Assembly (NCBI GenBank): GCA_028714635.1 | Contig: JAQTLZ010000004.1 | Span: 1 to 32,353, forward strand | Reading direction: 5' to 3' | From: Candidatus Paceibacterota bacterium | GTDB lineage: Bacteria > Patescibacteriota > Minisyncoccia > Phycocordibacterales > JAQTLZ01 | DNA length: 32,353 nucleotides | Notes under the pieces: model-generated | Seen by the model: the letters and a program-made list of their open reading frames with translations, nothing else | Databases searched by the model: none | Told to the model about the DNA's origin: nothing | In this document: positions 23,229 through 30,412 of the stretch, piece by piece | Layout of the letters: each line of letters starts with the position of its first letter | How positions within the stretch are numbered: the stretch's first letter is position 1 | Translations under genes and position numbers: made by a program

Positions 23229-23257
23229 AGTATAGTATAAATGTCCCAATCTTTCAA
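23229..23257 (-). promoter_or_regulatory. Promoter of the HD-domain gene
   Basis: TTGAAA (23252-23257) and TATACT (23229-23234) at 17 bp on the minus strand. The 5' UTR would be about 15 nt to the ATG at 23207. The -35 overlaps the tail of the kinase terminator. Confidence 0.7.
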
Positions 23258-23297
23258 AGAAAAAGGGCTGGCGTCGGTTTGTGACCGAGACCAGCCC
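23256..23297 (-). terminator. Intrinsic terminator after the P-loop kinase gene
   Basis: On the minus strand GGGCTGG and CCAGCCC pair (23265-23297), with an inner TCGGT/ACCGA stem, followed by TTTTTCTTT. Confidence 0.9.
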
Positions 23298-23309
23298 AAT
23301 TGTTTCGTA

Positions 23310-23864
23310 CTAACATCTTTCCAGAATCTTTTCTACCAGAGCATCCACGTTGGCGTCATCTTCGTTGTCGATGACCAAGTGATTTTCTGCATTGGCAGGA
23401 AATTTTTCGAAAATTTCCCTGAACATAAGGTGCATATTCAAGGCTTCTGCTGTAGACAGGATGTGCGACTCTCTCTCTTGTGAGCAGAGGCGTTTCTCGA
23501 CGGTGGCGTACGGACACCGCACTTCAACCCACAGCACCTGCACGTTTTGTTTCGCGCAGAGAGCTTCCATTTGAGCACGGAGGGCGCTCAAATGAAATAC
23601 TTCATCCATTACCACAACTGATACTCCCTGATCAAAAAGACTGGACACGTATTCCAAGGCTTTTTGATAGTAACGCCAGCGGATCTCTGGTGGGTCGATT
23701 TGCTGTGCCACCAGAGCTGGGTCGACTTCGGTTCTTTTGAAATCGTCGATGTCAACAGTTCTCGCTTGGATTTTGGCGCTCACCTTTCGAGAGATTGTTG
23801 ATTTGCCCACTCCCGGCAATCCGGCGGCCAAAATCAGAACTCTTCTTATGTCCTGGTTTCCCAT
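23310..23864 (-). CDS. P-loop kinase of unknown substrate, under a Tyr-codon attenuator
   Basis: This 184-aa protein has Walker A AAGLPGVGKSTISRK (residues 13-27), a DIDDFKR acid motif near 38, a Walker B-like VVVMDE near 83, and an Arg-rich lid region. It belongs to the AAA_33/zeta-like small-molecule kinase group, similar in size to shikimate, gluconate and nucleoside kinases. It lacks the typical shikimate-kinase Gly-Gly-Gly and DSD patterns, so the substrate cannot be assigned. AAGGAG precedes the ATG. The leader encodes a Tyr-rich peptide and an attenuator, which implies a role tied to aromatic amino acids. A non-orthologous shikimate kinase is one possibility, but this is inference. Confidence 0.85.
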   Translation of the reverse strand: MGNQDIRRVLILAAGLPGVGKSTISRKVSAKIQARTVDIDDFKRTEVDPALVAQQIDPPEIRWRYYQKALEYVSSLFDQGVSVVVMDEVFHLSALRAQMEALCAKQNVQVLWVEVRCPYATVEKRLCSQERESHILSTAEALNMHLMFREIFEKFPANAENHLVIDNEDDANVDALVEKILERC

Positions 23865-23906
23865 TGCCCTGTCTCCTTATGTAATTTAATTCAGGTTGTG
23901 AAGAAC

Positions 23907-23982
23907 AAAAACTACCCCCACATGAGGGTAGTTTGAGAAGTCGATAATGTGTGATTATTCTATTCGGCGCCTTAAACTAACC
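23907..23982 (-). promoter_or_regulatory. Transcription attenuator of the P-loop kinase gene
   Basis: The terminator is AAACTACCC paired with GGGTAGTTT (23909-23934 hairpin) followed by a T-run. An upstream segment GGTTAGTTT (23974-23982) matches AAACTACCC in eight of nine positions and overlaps the last codons of the Tyr-rich leader peptide. Ribosome stalling at the Tyr codons would free this segment to block the terminator; completion of the peptide would cover it. The layout parallels aroG and proB. Confidence 0.78.
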
Positions 23983-24052
23983 TCTGTGAGATGTGAGCAT
24001 AATAACAATAATAAGCAGTAGTTTTAGATACTGTAGAAGTCTTATTTTGCAT
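23972..24052 (-). CDS. Tyr-rich leader peptide of the P-loop kinase gene
   Basis: A 26-codon ORF contains AYYCYYA (codons TAT TAT TGT TAT TAT): four Tyr codons in five, seven codons before the antiterminator segment. An earlier in-frame ATG at 24073 lies within the proposed -10, so I prefer 24052, about 10 nt after the predicted start site. There is no SD. The stop TAA (23972-23974) abuts the antiterminator segment. Confidence 0.75.
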   Translation of the reverse strand: MQNKTSTVSKTTAYYCYYAHISQRLV

Positions 24053-24068
24053 TCTTTTATTGTTTGAA

Positions 24069-24096
24069 TTCATATACGAATACTTACTTATGACAA
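24069..24096 (-). promoter_or_regulatory. Probable promoter of the kinase leader
   Basis: TTGTCA (24091-24096) and TATGAA (24069-24074) at 16 bp on the minus strand. It is weaker than the aroG and proB promoters but correctly placed for the Tyr-rich leader peptide. It fires away from the proB promoter 50 bp further on. Confidence 0.55.
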
Positions 24097-24146
24097 GCCT
24101 ACCATGTTCAGTTTTTTGGGTCAATGCATTGGACTAGTACAACAGA

Positions 24147-24175
24147 TTGACATAAAATCGGCATACTGCTAGCAT
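24147..24175 (+). promoter_or_regulatory. Promoter of the proB leader
   Basis: TTGACA (24147-24152) and TAGCAT (24170-24175) at exactly 17 bp. The first ATG of the leader ORF is at 24183, 7 nt after the -10, so the transcript probably begins at or within a few bases of that codon. Confidence 0.85.
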
Positions 24176-24182
24176 TCAAATT

Positions 24183-24266
24183 ATGAATTTCATAGCGAAA
24201 TCCATGTCTGTAAATATCCCGTCACCCGCACCCAGAAACCCCATGAAATGCGGCTTTTCGTTATAA
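24183..24266 (+). CDS. Pro-rich leader peptide of proB
   Basis: A 27-codon ORF from the ATG at 24183, or 20 codons from an in-frame ATG at 24204. It contains IPSPAPRNP: four Pro codons (CCG, CCC, CCC, CCC) in nine positions. No SD is visible, and the upstream ATG fits a leaderless start. The codons after the Pro run (MKCGFSL) form the antiterminator segment, and the TAA is at 24264-24266. The amino acid matches the product pathway of proB, as expected for ribosome-mediated attenuation. Confidence 0.82.
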   Translation: MNFIAKSMSVNIPSPAPRNPMKCGFSL

Positions 24267-24329
24267 GAATCTATCAAAACTATTCAATCGAGAAACCGCC
24301 TTCATGGAACGAGAAGGTGGTTTTCTTTC
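24243..24329 (+). promoter_or_regulatory. Transcription attenuator of proB
   Basis: The terminator pairs AAACCGCCTTC (24293-24303) with GAAGGTGGTTT (24313-24323), 11 bp with one G-U pair, followed by TCTTT. The leader segment at 24243-24260 (ATGAA…GCGG…TTT…TCG) complements 24289-24305 over most of its length with small bulges, an antiterminator. It overlaps the last codons of the Pro-rich leader, so stalled and completed translation would give opposite folds. Downstream, CCAGGGTGCCCTGG (24374-24387) forms another small hairpin before the SD. Confidence 0.8.
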
Positions 24330-24440
24330 CGCCTTCTCCCCTGACGAGAGGGTCTCGATTCTAGATTTTCTCGCCAGGGTGCCCTGGATTTCGCCCTTGC
24401 GAAAATGTCCTTTTAAAACTGAAAAACGGAGGAACAAGCC

Positions 24441-25205
24441 ATGCGCCCAATCGTGAAGCGAGTCGTGATCAAGTTTGGCACTGAAGTCCTTTTGACCGAA
24501 AATCATCTCGATCAAAAAATTTTTGATAATGTTGCCTTGCAGGTGAGGCAAATTCAAGAACTTGGCGTTGATGTGGTGATCGTGACGTCCGGCGCAATCA
24601 AGGCCGGAAAGGAAAAACGGACGAGAAGCAGGAAATTTGTTGAAGGTATACCAGAATCAATTCTGGCGGGAACGGGCAATCTGCCCTTGCTTATTATGTG
24701 GAGCAATGCATTTGAGCCGGATCAAGAGATCGCCCAGATTTTGGTAACACATGCGAATCTGGGAGACGAACATGAAAAAAATGCCACTCGTTCGGTGATT
24801 CTCGCGGCGCCGTCTTTATCTGTTGTTCCTGTCATAAATGCGAACGATATCGTCTCCGACGAAGAGAGAAAAGGCATCAGCGAAAATGATCAGCTCGCAT
24901 GTCTGGTTGCCGAACTTATCGATGCCGACGGAATTCTCTTTTTGACGAGTTGCGGGGGTGTTTATAAAGACAGCCCAGGCAATCTTTATAAAGAGATTGA
25001 TATTCCGACTGCGAAACTCATTGCTTCTGCCTCACGGTCAAAGTCGACAAACGGGCGAGGCGGGATGAGTGCAAAGTTGGATTCAGCGATTGTGTGCAGA
25101 GAGGGAGGGATGCATACGGTCATTGCTGGACTCGGTGAAGATACTATTCTACGCTTCGCGACTGGACGGGATGTTGGTACTCGTATTGGCTTTTCCGTCC
25201 GCTGA
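24441..25205 (+). CDS. proB: Glutamate 5-kinase, short form without PUA domain
   Basis: ProB phosphorylates glutamate to gamma-glutamyl phosphate, the first step of proline synthesis. The amino-acid-kinase fold shows VVIKFGTEVL (residues 8-17), VTSGAIKAG near 48, NANDIVSDEE and GISENDQLACLVAELIDADG near 133-160, and GRGGMSAKLDSA near 205. At 254 aa it lacks the C-terminal PUA domain of the E. coli enzyme. A good SD (GGAGGA) precedes the ATG. proA and proC are not in the window. Other amino-acid kinases (aspartate, acetylglutamate) are alternatives, but the motifs and the Pro-codon leader favour ProB. Confidence 0.92.
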   Translation: MRPIVKRVVIKFGTEVLLTENHLDQKIFDNVALQVRQIQELGVDVVIVTSGAIKAGKEKRTRSRKFVEGIPESILAGTGNLPLLIMWSNAFEPDQEIAQILVTHANLGDEHEKNATRSVILAAPSLSVVPVINANDIVSDEERKGISENDQLACLVAELIDADGILFLTSCGGVYKDSPGNLYKEIDIPTAKLIASASRSKSTNGRGGMSAKLDSAIVCREGGMHTVIAGLGEDTILRFATGRDVGTRIGFSVR

Positions 25206-25227
25206 TTTCCAGATACTGTTTTCGAAG

Positions 25228-25259
25228 GGCTTTGATTCATTGGATCGAAGCCTTTTTTA
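25228..25259 (+). terminator. Intrinsic terminator after proB
   Basis: GGCTTTGAT (25228-25236) pairs with ATCGAAGCC (25244-25252), followed by six T. Confidence 0.9.
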
Positions 25260-25262
25260 TTT

Positions 25263-25300
25263 GAAAAACAAAAAGCGGAATCGGTGTGATCCTATCCGCT
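25263..25300 (-). terminator. Intrinsic terminator after the 126-aa gene
   Basis: On the minus strand AGCGGA and TCCGCT pair (25274-25300) and are followed by TTTTTGTTTTTC. The hairpin begins at the stop codon of the gene. Confidence 0.8.
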
Positions 25301-25679
25301 ATTTACGCTCTGACGGAGGAATCCATTTAGGTGGTTCCTCTTTTTTTACTCTTGGCGGTCCGATGTAGCCGAAGACTTGTTCGCATCGCTGTGGCGGTGG
25401 GAGAGCCTCACGGGCTTCTTTTTCTCTGGCCTTAGCGACAAGTCCCTTGAGTTCTTCCTCGTCTGTAAGAAGCGCTGCCCAAGACACTTTGCCATTCTTT
25501 ACCATGGCGATGATTTTTTGGGCCTGAATTTCAGCACTCCATCCTCCGAAATAACAAACCCTCAATTTACCAACGAGGTAACAGCATTCATCCAGATCAT
25601 TTCTGAAGACACTCTTTCTTCCCGGAACCCTTTTGGCTTTTGGCCAAGGGGTCACATTTTTCAGCAATTTCTCGAACAT
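25299..25679 (-). CDS. Unknown 126-aa soluble protein
   Basis: Translation is well supported: AAGGAGG lies 5 nt before the ATG, and there is a promoter and a terminator. The basic N-terminus is followed by ECCYLVGKLRVCYFGGW and a helical stretch of alternating charged residues (TDEEELKGLVAKAREKEARE). The tail is proline-rich (PPKWIPPSERK). Three Cys occur in the first half. I recognise no family. It is monocistronic, with its own 60-nt leader containing a GCCCGA/TCGGGC hairpin but no leader ORF. Confidence 0.72.
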   Translation of the reverse strand: MFEKLLKNVTPWPKAKRVPGRKSVFRNDLDECCYLVGKLRVCYFGGWSAEIQAQKIIAMVKNGKVSWAALLTDEEELKGLVAKAREKEAREALPPPQRCEQVFGYIGPPRVKKEEPPKWIPPSERK

Positions 25680-25736
25680 TGCGACCTCCTTGGGTGTAAG
25701 CCTCTCTCGTGGGCCCGAAACGCCTATCCTCGGGCT

Positions 25737-25765
25737 ATTTAAGCAATATTGGGGGTATTATGCAA
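25737..25765 (-). promoter_or_regulatory. Possible promoter of the 126-aa gene
   Basis: TTGCAT (25760-25765) and TTAAAT (25737-25742) at 17 bp on the minus strand, directly after the dnaJ terminator. Confidence 0.5.
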
Positions 25766-25794
25766 ACCCCCCACTAAAGCTTTAGTGGGGGGTT
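25761..25794 (-). terminator. Perfect palindromic hairpin after dnaJ
   Basis: AACCCCCCACTAAAG and its exact reverse complement are adjacent (25765-25794), followed on the minus strand by TTTGCAT. The stem is very strong although the T-tract is short. Confidence 0.8.
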
Positions 25795-25822
25795 CTGTTG
25801 TCTTTTAGATATTCTGAAACCT

Positions 25823-26899
25823 CTACAAACCCTCCTTTTTAAGAGCTTCCAGAGCCTTCTGGGCCTCCCGAGAGAGCTTTGTTGGCAATTGGATATGAAG
25901 TCGAATAAGGAGGTCTCCACGATGATTTTTCTCCATTGGGACGCCTTTTCCTTTCACTCGAAGTACTTCGCCGAAAGTTACTCCAGCTGGAACTTTTACT
26001 TTGATTTCTCCATCAAGCGTCTGCAAAGTGTATTCAGTTCCGAGAAGCGCATCAGTTAATTTAATTTTAAGATCAGTGACGAGATTATTTCCCTCTTTTT
26101 TGAAAAGCGGATGTCGGTGCACGTGAAGCTTGATGTACAAATCTCCCGAAACTCCTCCGGCAACAGCTTCTCCCATTCCGGTGAGGCGAACCATTTCTCC
26201 ATCATCAACTCCGACAGGGATTTTGACTTCGATCTCCTGTTCTTTGCGTGTGACGCCAGCACCTCGGCAGACATGACATTTTTCTTTAGGCACTTTTCCT
26301 TTTCCGAGACAGGTTTCGCACGTTTTCTCTACCATAAATGAACCGAGAAGGGATCTTTTTGTTTCGCGGATCTTTCCTTTTCCGTTGCAGGTTGAACAAG
26401 TGATCATTTCTGATCCGGTTTCCGCTCCGCTTCCTTTGCAATGCTCGCAAACACTCGTTTTTGTCAGAAGTACTTTCCTATCAGAGCCGAAAATTGATTC
26501 AGCAAAACTAAGTTCAAGGTCAATCGAAATGTCTCGCCCTCGTTTTGTTCTCGAATTTCTGCCCCCAAAGAAATCTCCGAAAATATCTCCGAAATCAAAG
26601 CCTCCAAATCCTTCCGACCCTTGCGTGAATTGTGAGAAATCAAACCCTTCGAATCCGCTTGCACCAGCGCCTCCAGTATTTCCGCCTTCGCTGAACACTC
26701 GCCCGTAGGTGTCATATTCTGCGCGCTTCTTTTCATCAGACAGCACCGAGTATGCCTCGCTCGCCTCTTTGAATTTCGCAGAGTCCCCTCCTTTTTTGTC
26801 AGGATGATGTTTGTGCGCGAGAGTACGGAACGCTTTTTTGATTTCGTCCGTCGAAGCGTTCTTTTCTACACCGAGAATTTGATAATAATCTTTTGCCAT
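25823..26899 (-). CDS. dnaJ: Chaperone DnaJ (Hsp40)
   Basis: DnaJ delivers substrates to DnaK and stimulates its ATPase. I start at 26899 ([11 protein letters not shown]), giving 358 aa; the longer frame to 26950 runs through the promoter. The J domain (1-65) has the HPD triad in [11 protein letters not shown] Gly/Phe region follows to about 115. Four zinc motifs are present: [24 protein letters not shown] and CHVCRGAG. C-terminal beta domains follow. It is separate from dnaK-grpE, with a plus-strand gene between. There is no SD; the -10 ends 7 nt before the ATG. Confidence 0.96.
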   Translation of the reverse strand: MAKDYYQILGVEKNASTDEIKKAFRTLAHKHHPDKKGGDSAKFKEASEAYSVLSDEKKRAEYDTYGRVFSEGGNTGGAGASGFEGFDFSQFTQGSEGFGGFDFGDIFGDFFGGRNSRTKRGRDISIDLELSFAESIFGSDRKVLLTKTSVCEHCKGSGAETGSEMITCSTCNGKGKIRETKRSLLGSFMVEKTCETCLGKGKVPKEKCHVCRGAGVTRKEQEIEVKIPVGVDDGEMVRLTGMGEAVAGGVSGDLYIKLHVHRHPLFKKEGNNLVTDLKIKLTDALLGTEYTLQTLDGEIKVKVPAGVTFGEVLRVKGKGVPMEKNHRGDLLIRLHIQLPTKLSREAQKALEALKKEGL

Positions 26900-26906
26900 G
26901 AAAACT

Positions 26907-26934
26907 ATATTACACCGCCCAGGAAATAGTGCAA
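26907..26934 (-). promoter_or_regulatory. Promoter of dnaJ, apparently leaderless
   Basis: TTGCAC (26929-26934) and TAATAT (26907-26912) at 16 bp on the minus strand, with 7 nt between the -10 and the ATG. It is back to back with the promoter of the plus-strand gene, whose -35 starts 9 bp away. Confidence 0.65.
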
Positions 26935-26943
26935 GGATTCTCC

Positions 26944-26972
26944 TTGACAAACATACTTTATGACGGTATAAA
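26944..26972 (+). promoter_or_regulatory. Promoter of the 157-aa membrane-anchored protein gene
   Basis: TTGACA (26944-26949) and TATAAA (26967-26972) at exactly 17 bp. The leader is about 70 nt, includes a GGATCGATCC palindrome, and ends in AGGGGGT before the ATG. Confidence 0.85.
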
Positions 26973-27048
26973 GTAGTCTGGCAAGTCAGGATCGATCCTC
27001 GTGGATCTCTTCCTTTTCAATTTTTAACCCAAGCACAGGGGGTCAATC

Positions 27049-27522
27049 ATGTGGACTGTCATCGGTCTTGTTTCGATTGTTGTTGGTGTCATTGTCATCA
27101 TCGCTGTTCTCCGGCGTGATAAGCACAACATCCACACGCCCCACAAGTTTTATGTGGAGAGTCGGGAGAGGCAGCATTCCTACTATCTTCACATGGTCGT
27201 AACTGCGCCAAAGGAGCAGGTTCATTCCGGCAGGTTTGATCCGACAAGTTTCGGGATTTTGTTGCACAACAATCTCTGGATGAAGTGTTCGAACTATTCG
27301 GGCACCGATCTTTTCCAGAACGGTAAACTGGGGGTGGTGCTCGACGAAATCAAAGCAGAACTTGTGGGGCCAACCGGAGAGGTTACGATTTCCCTCATTC
27401 ATATTGAGGATGCGCCTCTGCACGTGTGGGGCGAAGACAAACCGGATGTTCCCGGGCCTCCCAAACCTCCGGCTTCCACTCAAGCGAGTGGTGGACACAT
27501 GGGATGGGGTCCGAAGGGGTAG
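27049..27522 (+). CDS. Unknown 157-aa protein with N-terminal membrane anchor
   Basis: Residues 3-20 (VIGLVSIVVGVIVIIAVL) form one membrane helix, followed by RRDKH, which predicts a membrane-anchored protein; which side the rest faces is not certain. The body has beta-rich patches (FGILLHNNLWMKCSN, KLGVVLDEIKAELVG) and ends in a Pro/Gly-rich tail (PDVPGPPKPPAS…). I recognise no family. Promoter, SD and terminator all support expression. An ORF on the opposite strand of nearly the same length has none of these and is a shadow. The location between dnaJ and dnaK could be incidental. Confidence 0.78.
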   Translation: MWTVIGLVSIVVGVIVIIAVLRRDKHNIHTPHKFYVESRERQHSYYLHMVVTAPKEQVHSGRFDPTSFGILLHNNLWMKCSNYSGTDLFQNGKLGVVLDEIKAELVGPTGEVTISLIHIEDAPLHVWGEDKPDVPGPPKPPASTQASGGHMGWGPKG

Positions 27523-27548
27523 CTCAATAGCTAGGTTGAGAAGTTTTC

Positions 27549-27583
27549 AGCCACAGAAAGTCACATTTCTGTGGCTTTCTGTT
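27549..27583 (+). terminator. Intrinsic terminator after the 157-aa gene
   Basis: AGCCACAGAAA (27549-27559) pairs with TTTCTGTGGCT (27566-27576), followed by TTCTGTTT. Confidence 0.88.
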
Positions 27584-27588
27584 TGTAC

Positions 27589-27622
27589 GCGAAAAAGTTG
27601 CCTTGCAGGGCAACTTTTTCGC
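27589..27622. terminator. Perfect hairpin between dnaK and the convergent gene
   Basis: GCGAAAAAGTTGCC (27589-27602) and GGCAACTTTTTCGC (27609-27622) are exact complements. The T-tract is inside the arm, so the hairpin can end dnaK transcription on the minus strand and back up the upstream terminator on the plus strand. Confidence 0.75.
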
Positions 27623-27629
27623 GTCTTCA

Positions 27630-29543
27630 TTACTTCGTTCCCTCGTCTTTCTTTTCCTTAAAGTCAGCATCCCGCACTTTCTCCTCCGGCTTTGCTTCCC
27701 CACCTGCTGCTCCAGCTCCGGGTGCGCTTTGTGCGCCCGCTGCTTTTTGCATTGCTTCGCCGACTTTTGAAAGCTCGGTTGAGAGTTCTTCTGTTGCTTT
27801 CTTGATCGATTCAAGCGTACCGCTTTCTCGCTCTTTCTTTGCAGCGGCAACTTTGTCTTCGACTGATTTCTTCAGTTCTGCCGGTACCTTATCTCCCGCG
27901 TCTTTCAATGCTTTTTCTGCAGTGTACGCCATCTGCTCCGCGAGATTTTTTGCGTCAATCAAATCTTTTGCTTTCTGATCTTCTGCCGCATTCATTTCGG
28001 CGTCTTTCTTCATTTTCTCGATATCCTCTTTTGAAAGTCCGCCAGAGCCGGTTACTTTTATACTCTGCTCTTTTCCTGTGGTCTTTTCTTTTGCTTTCAC
28101 TGTAAGAATTCCGTTGGTGTCCACGTCGAAATTAACTTCGATCTGCGGCATACCTCGTGGAGCTGGTGGGATTCCATCCAAGATGAATTTACCGAGCGAC
28201 TTGTTGTCTTTTGCCATTGCTCGCTCTCCCTGTACGACATGAATTTCTACCGAAGTCTGATTGTCGCTTGCTGTTGAGAATGTTTGTGATTTCGATGTCG
28301 GGATGGTCGTATTTTTGTCGATGAGCTTTGTCGCTACCTGTCCCATGGTTTCGATACCGAGAGAAAGTGGAATAACATCAAGAAGGAGCACGTCCTTCAC
28401 ATCTCCTTTGATGATGCCTCCTTGGATCGCTGCTCCGAGCGCTACTACTTCATCAGGGTTGATTGTTCGGTTCAATTCCTTTCCGAAATATGCCTTCACT
28501 ACTTCCTGCATCTTTGGCATTCGAGTCTGGCCTCCTACGAGCACAACTTCGTTGATCTCATTTACTTTGAATGGAGAAGCTTCCATCGCTCGCTTGGTGA
28601 TTGCCATTGCTCGGTCGATAAATTCTCCAGCCAATTCCTCCAATTTTGCCCGTGTGAGCGTCTGGACGAGGTGAAGCGGGCCGTTGGCACCGGATGAAAT
28701 GAACGGAATGTTTATCTCGCTTTGCGTTGCTGTTGAGAGCTCGATCTTTGCTTTTTCTGCCGCTTCGTCGAGTCGCTGTTTTGCAAGCGGGTCTTTTCGC
28801 AAATCAATTCCGGGATTCTCTTTCATGAATGCATCTGCGAGATAGTTCATGATCTTCTGGTCGATATCCTTTCCTCCGAGGTGTGAGTCTCCGTCGGTTG
28901 ATTTCACTTCGATCACATCATCTCCTGTTTCCAATACGGAGATATCGAACGTACCGCCTCCGAAGTCGAAGACCACGAGCTTTTCATTTTTCTTTTTGTT
29001 GAATCCGTATGCAAGAGCGGCTGCTGTCGGCTCTGGAAGTACGCGGAGCACCGTGAGTCCCGCGATCTCTCCGGCGTTCTTTGTCGCCTGTCTTTGTGAG
29101 TCGTTGAAATACGCTGGGACGGTGATGATTGCCTCGGTTACTTTCTCTCCGAGCTTTGCTTCTGCGTCTGCTTTCAATTTCTGGAGAAAGATAGCAGAAA
29201 TTTCTTCTGGGCGATAATTTTTATCTCCCATTTTCACTTCCACTCCTCCATTTGTTCCCTTTACGACTTCGTAGGGCACGGATGCTTTGTCTTTCTGCAC
29301 TGCTTCCTCGTCGAACTGGTGGCCCATAAAACGCTTGATCTGGTAGATCGTGTTCTTTGGATTGGTCACTGCTTGTCGGCGTGCTAAAAGGCCCGCGAGC
29401 GTCTCTCCGGTCTTTGCTTTTGCTACTATCGAAGGTGTGGTTCGCACTCCTTCGGCATTTTCGAGAATTTTCGGCTCGCCTCCTTCCATTACCGCGACAG
29501 CCGAGTAGGTTGTACCTAAGTCGATTCCTATTACTTTAGACAT
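27630..29543 (-). CDS. dnaK: Chaperone DnaK (Hsp70)
   Basis: DnaK is the ATP-driven Hsp70 that works with DnaJ and GrpE. The 637-aa length is complete. The start [19 protein letters not shown] is the phosphate-1 loop, [15 protein letters not shown] near 195 is phosphate-2, and [14 protein letters not shown] near 335 is the adenosine motif. The linker [15 protein letters not shown] near 385 is intact, followed by the substrate domain and helical lid. The tail is Gly/Ala-rich then charged, ending KDEGTK instead of the common EEVD-like end. No SD precedes the ATG; a TTGATT-17-TAATTA pair ends 6 nt upstream. Confidence 0.98.
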   Translation of the reverse strand: MSKVIGIDLGTTYSAVAVMEGGEPKILENAEGVRTTPSIVAKAKTGETLAGLLARRQAVTNPKNTIYQIKRFMGHQFDEEAVQKDKASVPYEVVKGTNGGVEVKMGDKNYRPEEISAIFLQKLKADAEAKLGEKVTEAIITVPAYFNDSQRQATKNAGEIAGLTVLRVLPEPTAAALAYGFNKKKNEKLVVFDFGGGTFDISVLETGDDVIEVKSTDGDSHLGGKDIDQKIMNYLADAFMKENPGIDLRKDPLAKQRLDEAAEKAKIELSTATQSEINIPFISSGANGPLHLVQTLTRAKLEELAGEFIDRAMAITKRAMEASPFKVNEINEVVLVGGQTRMPKMQEVVKAYFGKELNRTINPDEVVALGAAIQGGIIKGDVKDVLLLDVIPLSLGIETMGQVATKLIDKNTTIPTSKSQTFSTASDNQTSVEIHVVQGERAMAKDNKSLGKFILDGIPPAPRGMPQIEVNFDVDTNGILTVKAKEKTTGKEQSIKVTGSGGLSKEDIEKMKKDAEMNAAEDQKAKDLIDAKNLAEQMAYTAEKALKDAGDKVPAELKKSVEDKVAAAKKERESGTLESIKKATEELSTELSKVGEAMQKAAGAQSAPGAGAAGGEAKPEEKVRDADFKEKKDEGTK

Positions 29544-29585
29544 TGTGTTTAATTAAATTAAAGATGATAAAAAATCAAATTCAAT

Positions 29586-29912
29586 TTAATTAGACGGCGC
29601 ACGAGCTCCTATTGTTGCAATAAATCCTGTTTGGAAAATTGAAGTCTCGAAAAATGGTGAAATAACGGGAAGCGTCTTTGTAAGTCGGCGAACGGAAGTG
29701 GAAATTTTTCCAGGAAGAGAAAAATTTCCGCTTGAAACCTCCCCTTTCAGTACCACCTGCTCCTTTGCAATAATCCGTACAATCCGTGGTTCAGAAACAG
29801 CAATAAGCTCGCTTCCCTCTTTGCGGAAAGCGACAGCATAAATCACCACCGACGTTCCCTTGTCGACAGTGAAGAATTTAACTATGCGGTTTTCTCGTTG
29901 CTGGATTTGCAT
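29586..29912 (-). CDS. Unknown 108-aa protein between grpE and dnaK
   Basis: The sequence looks beta-rich (VVIYAVAFRKEG, PRIVRIIAKEQVVLKGEV) with no membrane segment, and I recognise no motif. It starts 5 nt after the upstream 161-aa gene, so they are probably cotranscribed with grpE. Long minus-strand overlap with nothing else, tight spacing and codon pattern support a real gene. There is no SD. Confidence 0.65.
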   Translation of the reverse strand: MQIQQRENRIVKFFTVDKGTSVVIYAVAFRKEGSELIAVSEPRIVRIIAKEQVVLKGEVSSGNFSLPGKISTSVRRLTKTLPVISPFFETSIFQTGFIATIGARAPSN

Positions 29913-29917
29913 GGTTC

Positions 29918-30403
29918 TTATCGAACTTCGATATATGGTTTCTCTAAATTTCTAAAAGCGAGTTTCGTGAAGTTGGAGGAAAGAGGGATACGAGCTCGTT
30001 CTGTTTCAATACCAGCTTCTTCTTTGTAAAGGATAGCATCACTTCCAACCATTGCAACAGAATACACCACTCCATCACAAAGCACAGCGTGCGCTCGGTA
30101 CTTTTCATTATAAGGAATGCCATCACCACTTCCAAAATCATCCTTGCAGTTTGCGAGATGAAGTTTTTCGACAACATTTTCATGTTCAAGATAGAAAGTA
30201 AGAGGATTCTCATCCATGAGAAAACCACTTGTATCTATAAAAAAAGAAGCATAAGCGGTGTGAGGGGCATCGCTCGTTTGATCTGCTATTTGAAAAGTGA
30301 TTGGGTGAGAATCAAATTTTACAGGCATATTAGCGAAAAAATAAAAGCCAACAAGTATGAGTGCAATGACGAAAATAATTATGTATGGACGGTATTTTTT
30401 CAT
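29918..30403 (-). CDS. Unknown 161-aa exported or membrane-anchored protein
   Basis: An N-terminal basic-hydrophobic segment (KKYRPYIIIFVIALILVGFYFF, split here as residues 2-23) is a signal anchor. The rest (about 138 residues) is predicted outside, with two Cys (LANCKDD and HAVLCDG) that could form a disulfide. No family is recognised. It lies 9 nt after grpE. Why an exported protein is in the grpE-dnaK set is unclear. Confidence 0.7.
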   Translation of the reverse strand: MKKYRPYIIIFVIALILVGFYFFANMPVKFDSHPITFQIADQTSDAPHTAYASFFIDTSGFLMDENPLTFYLEHENVVEKLHLANCKDDFGSGDGIPYNEKYRAHAVLCDGVVYSVAMVGSDAILYKEEAGIETERARIPLSSNFTKLAFRNLEKPYIEVR

Positions 30404-30412
30404 GTCTTTACT

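Noticed and set aside
27043-27498. 151-codon minus-strand ORF opposite the 157-aa gene
   Set aside because: No promoter, SD or protein-like motif; the plus-strand frame has promoter, SD, membrane anchor and terminator.
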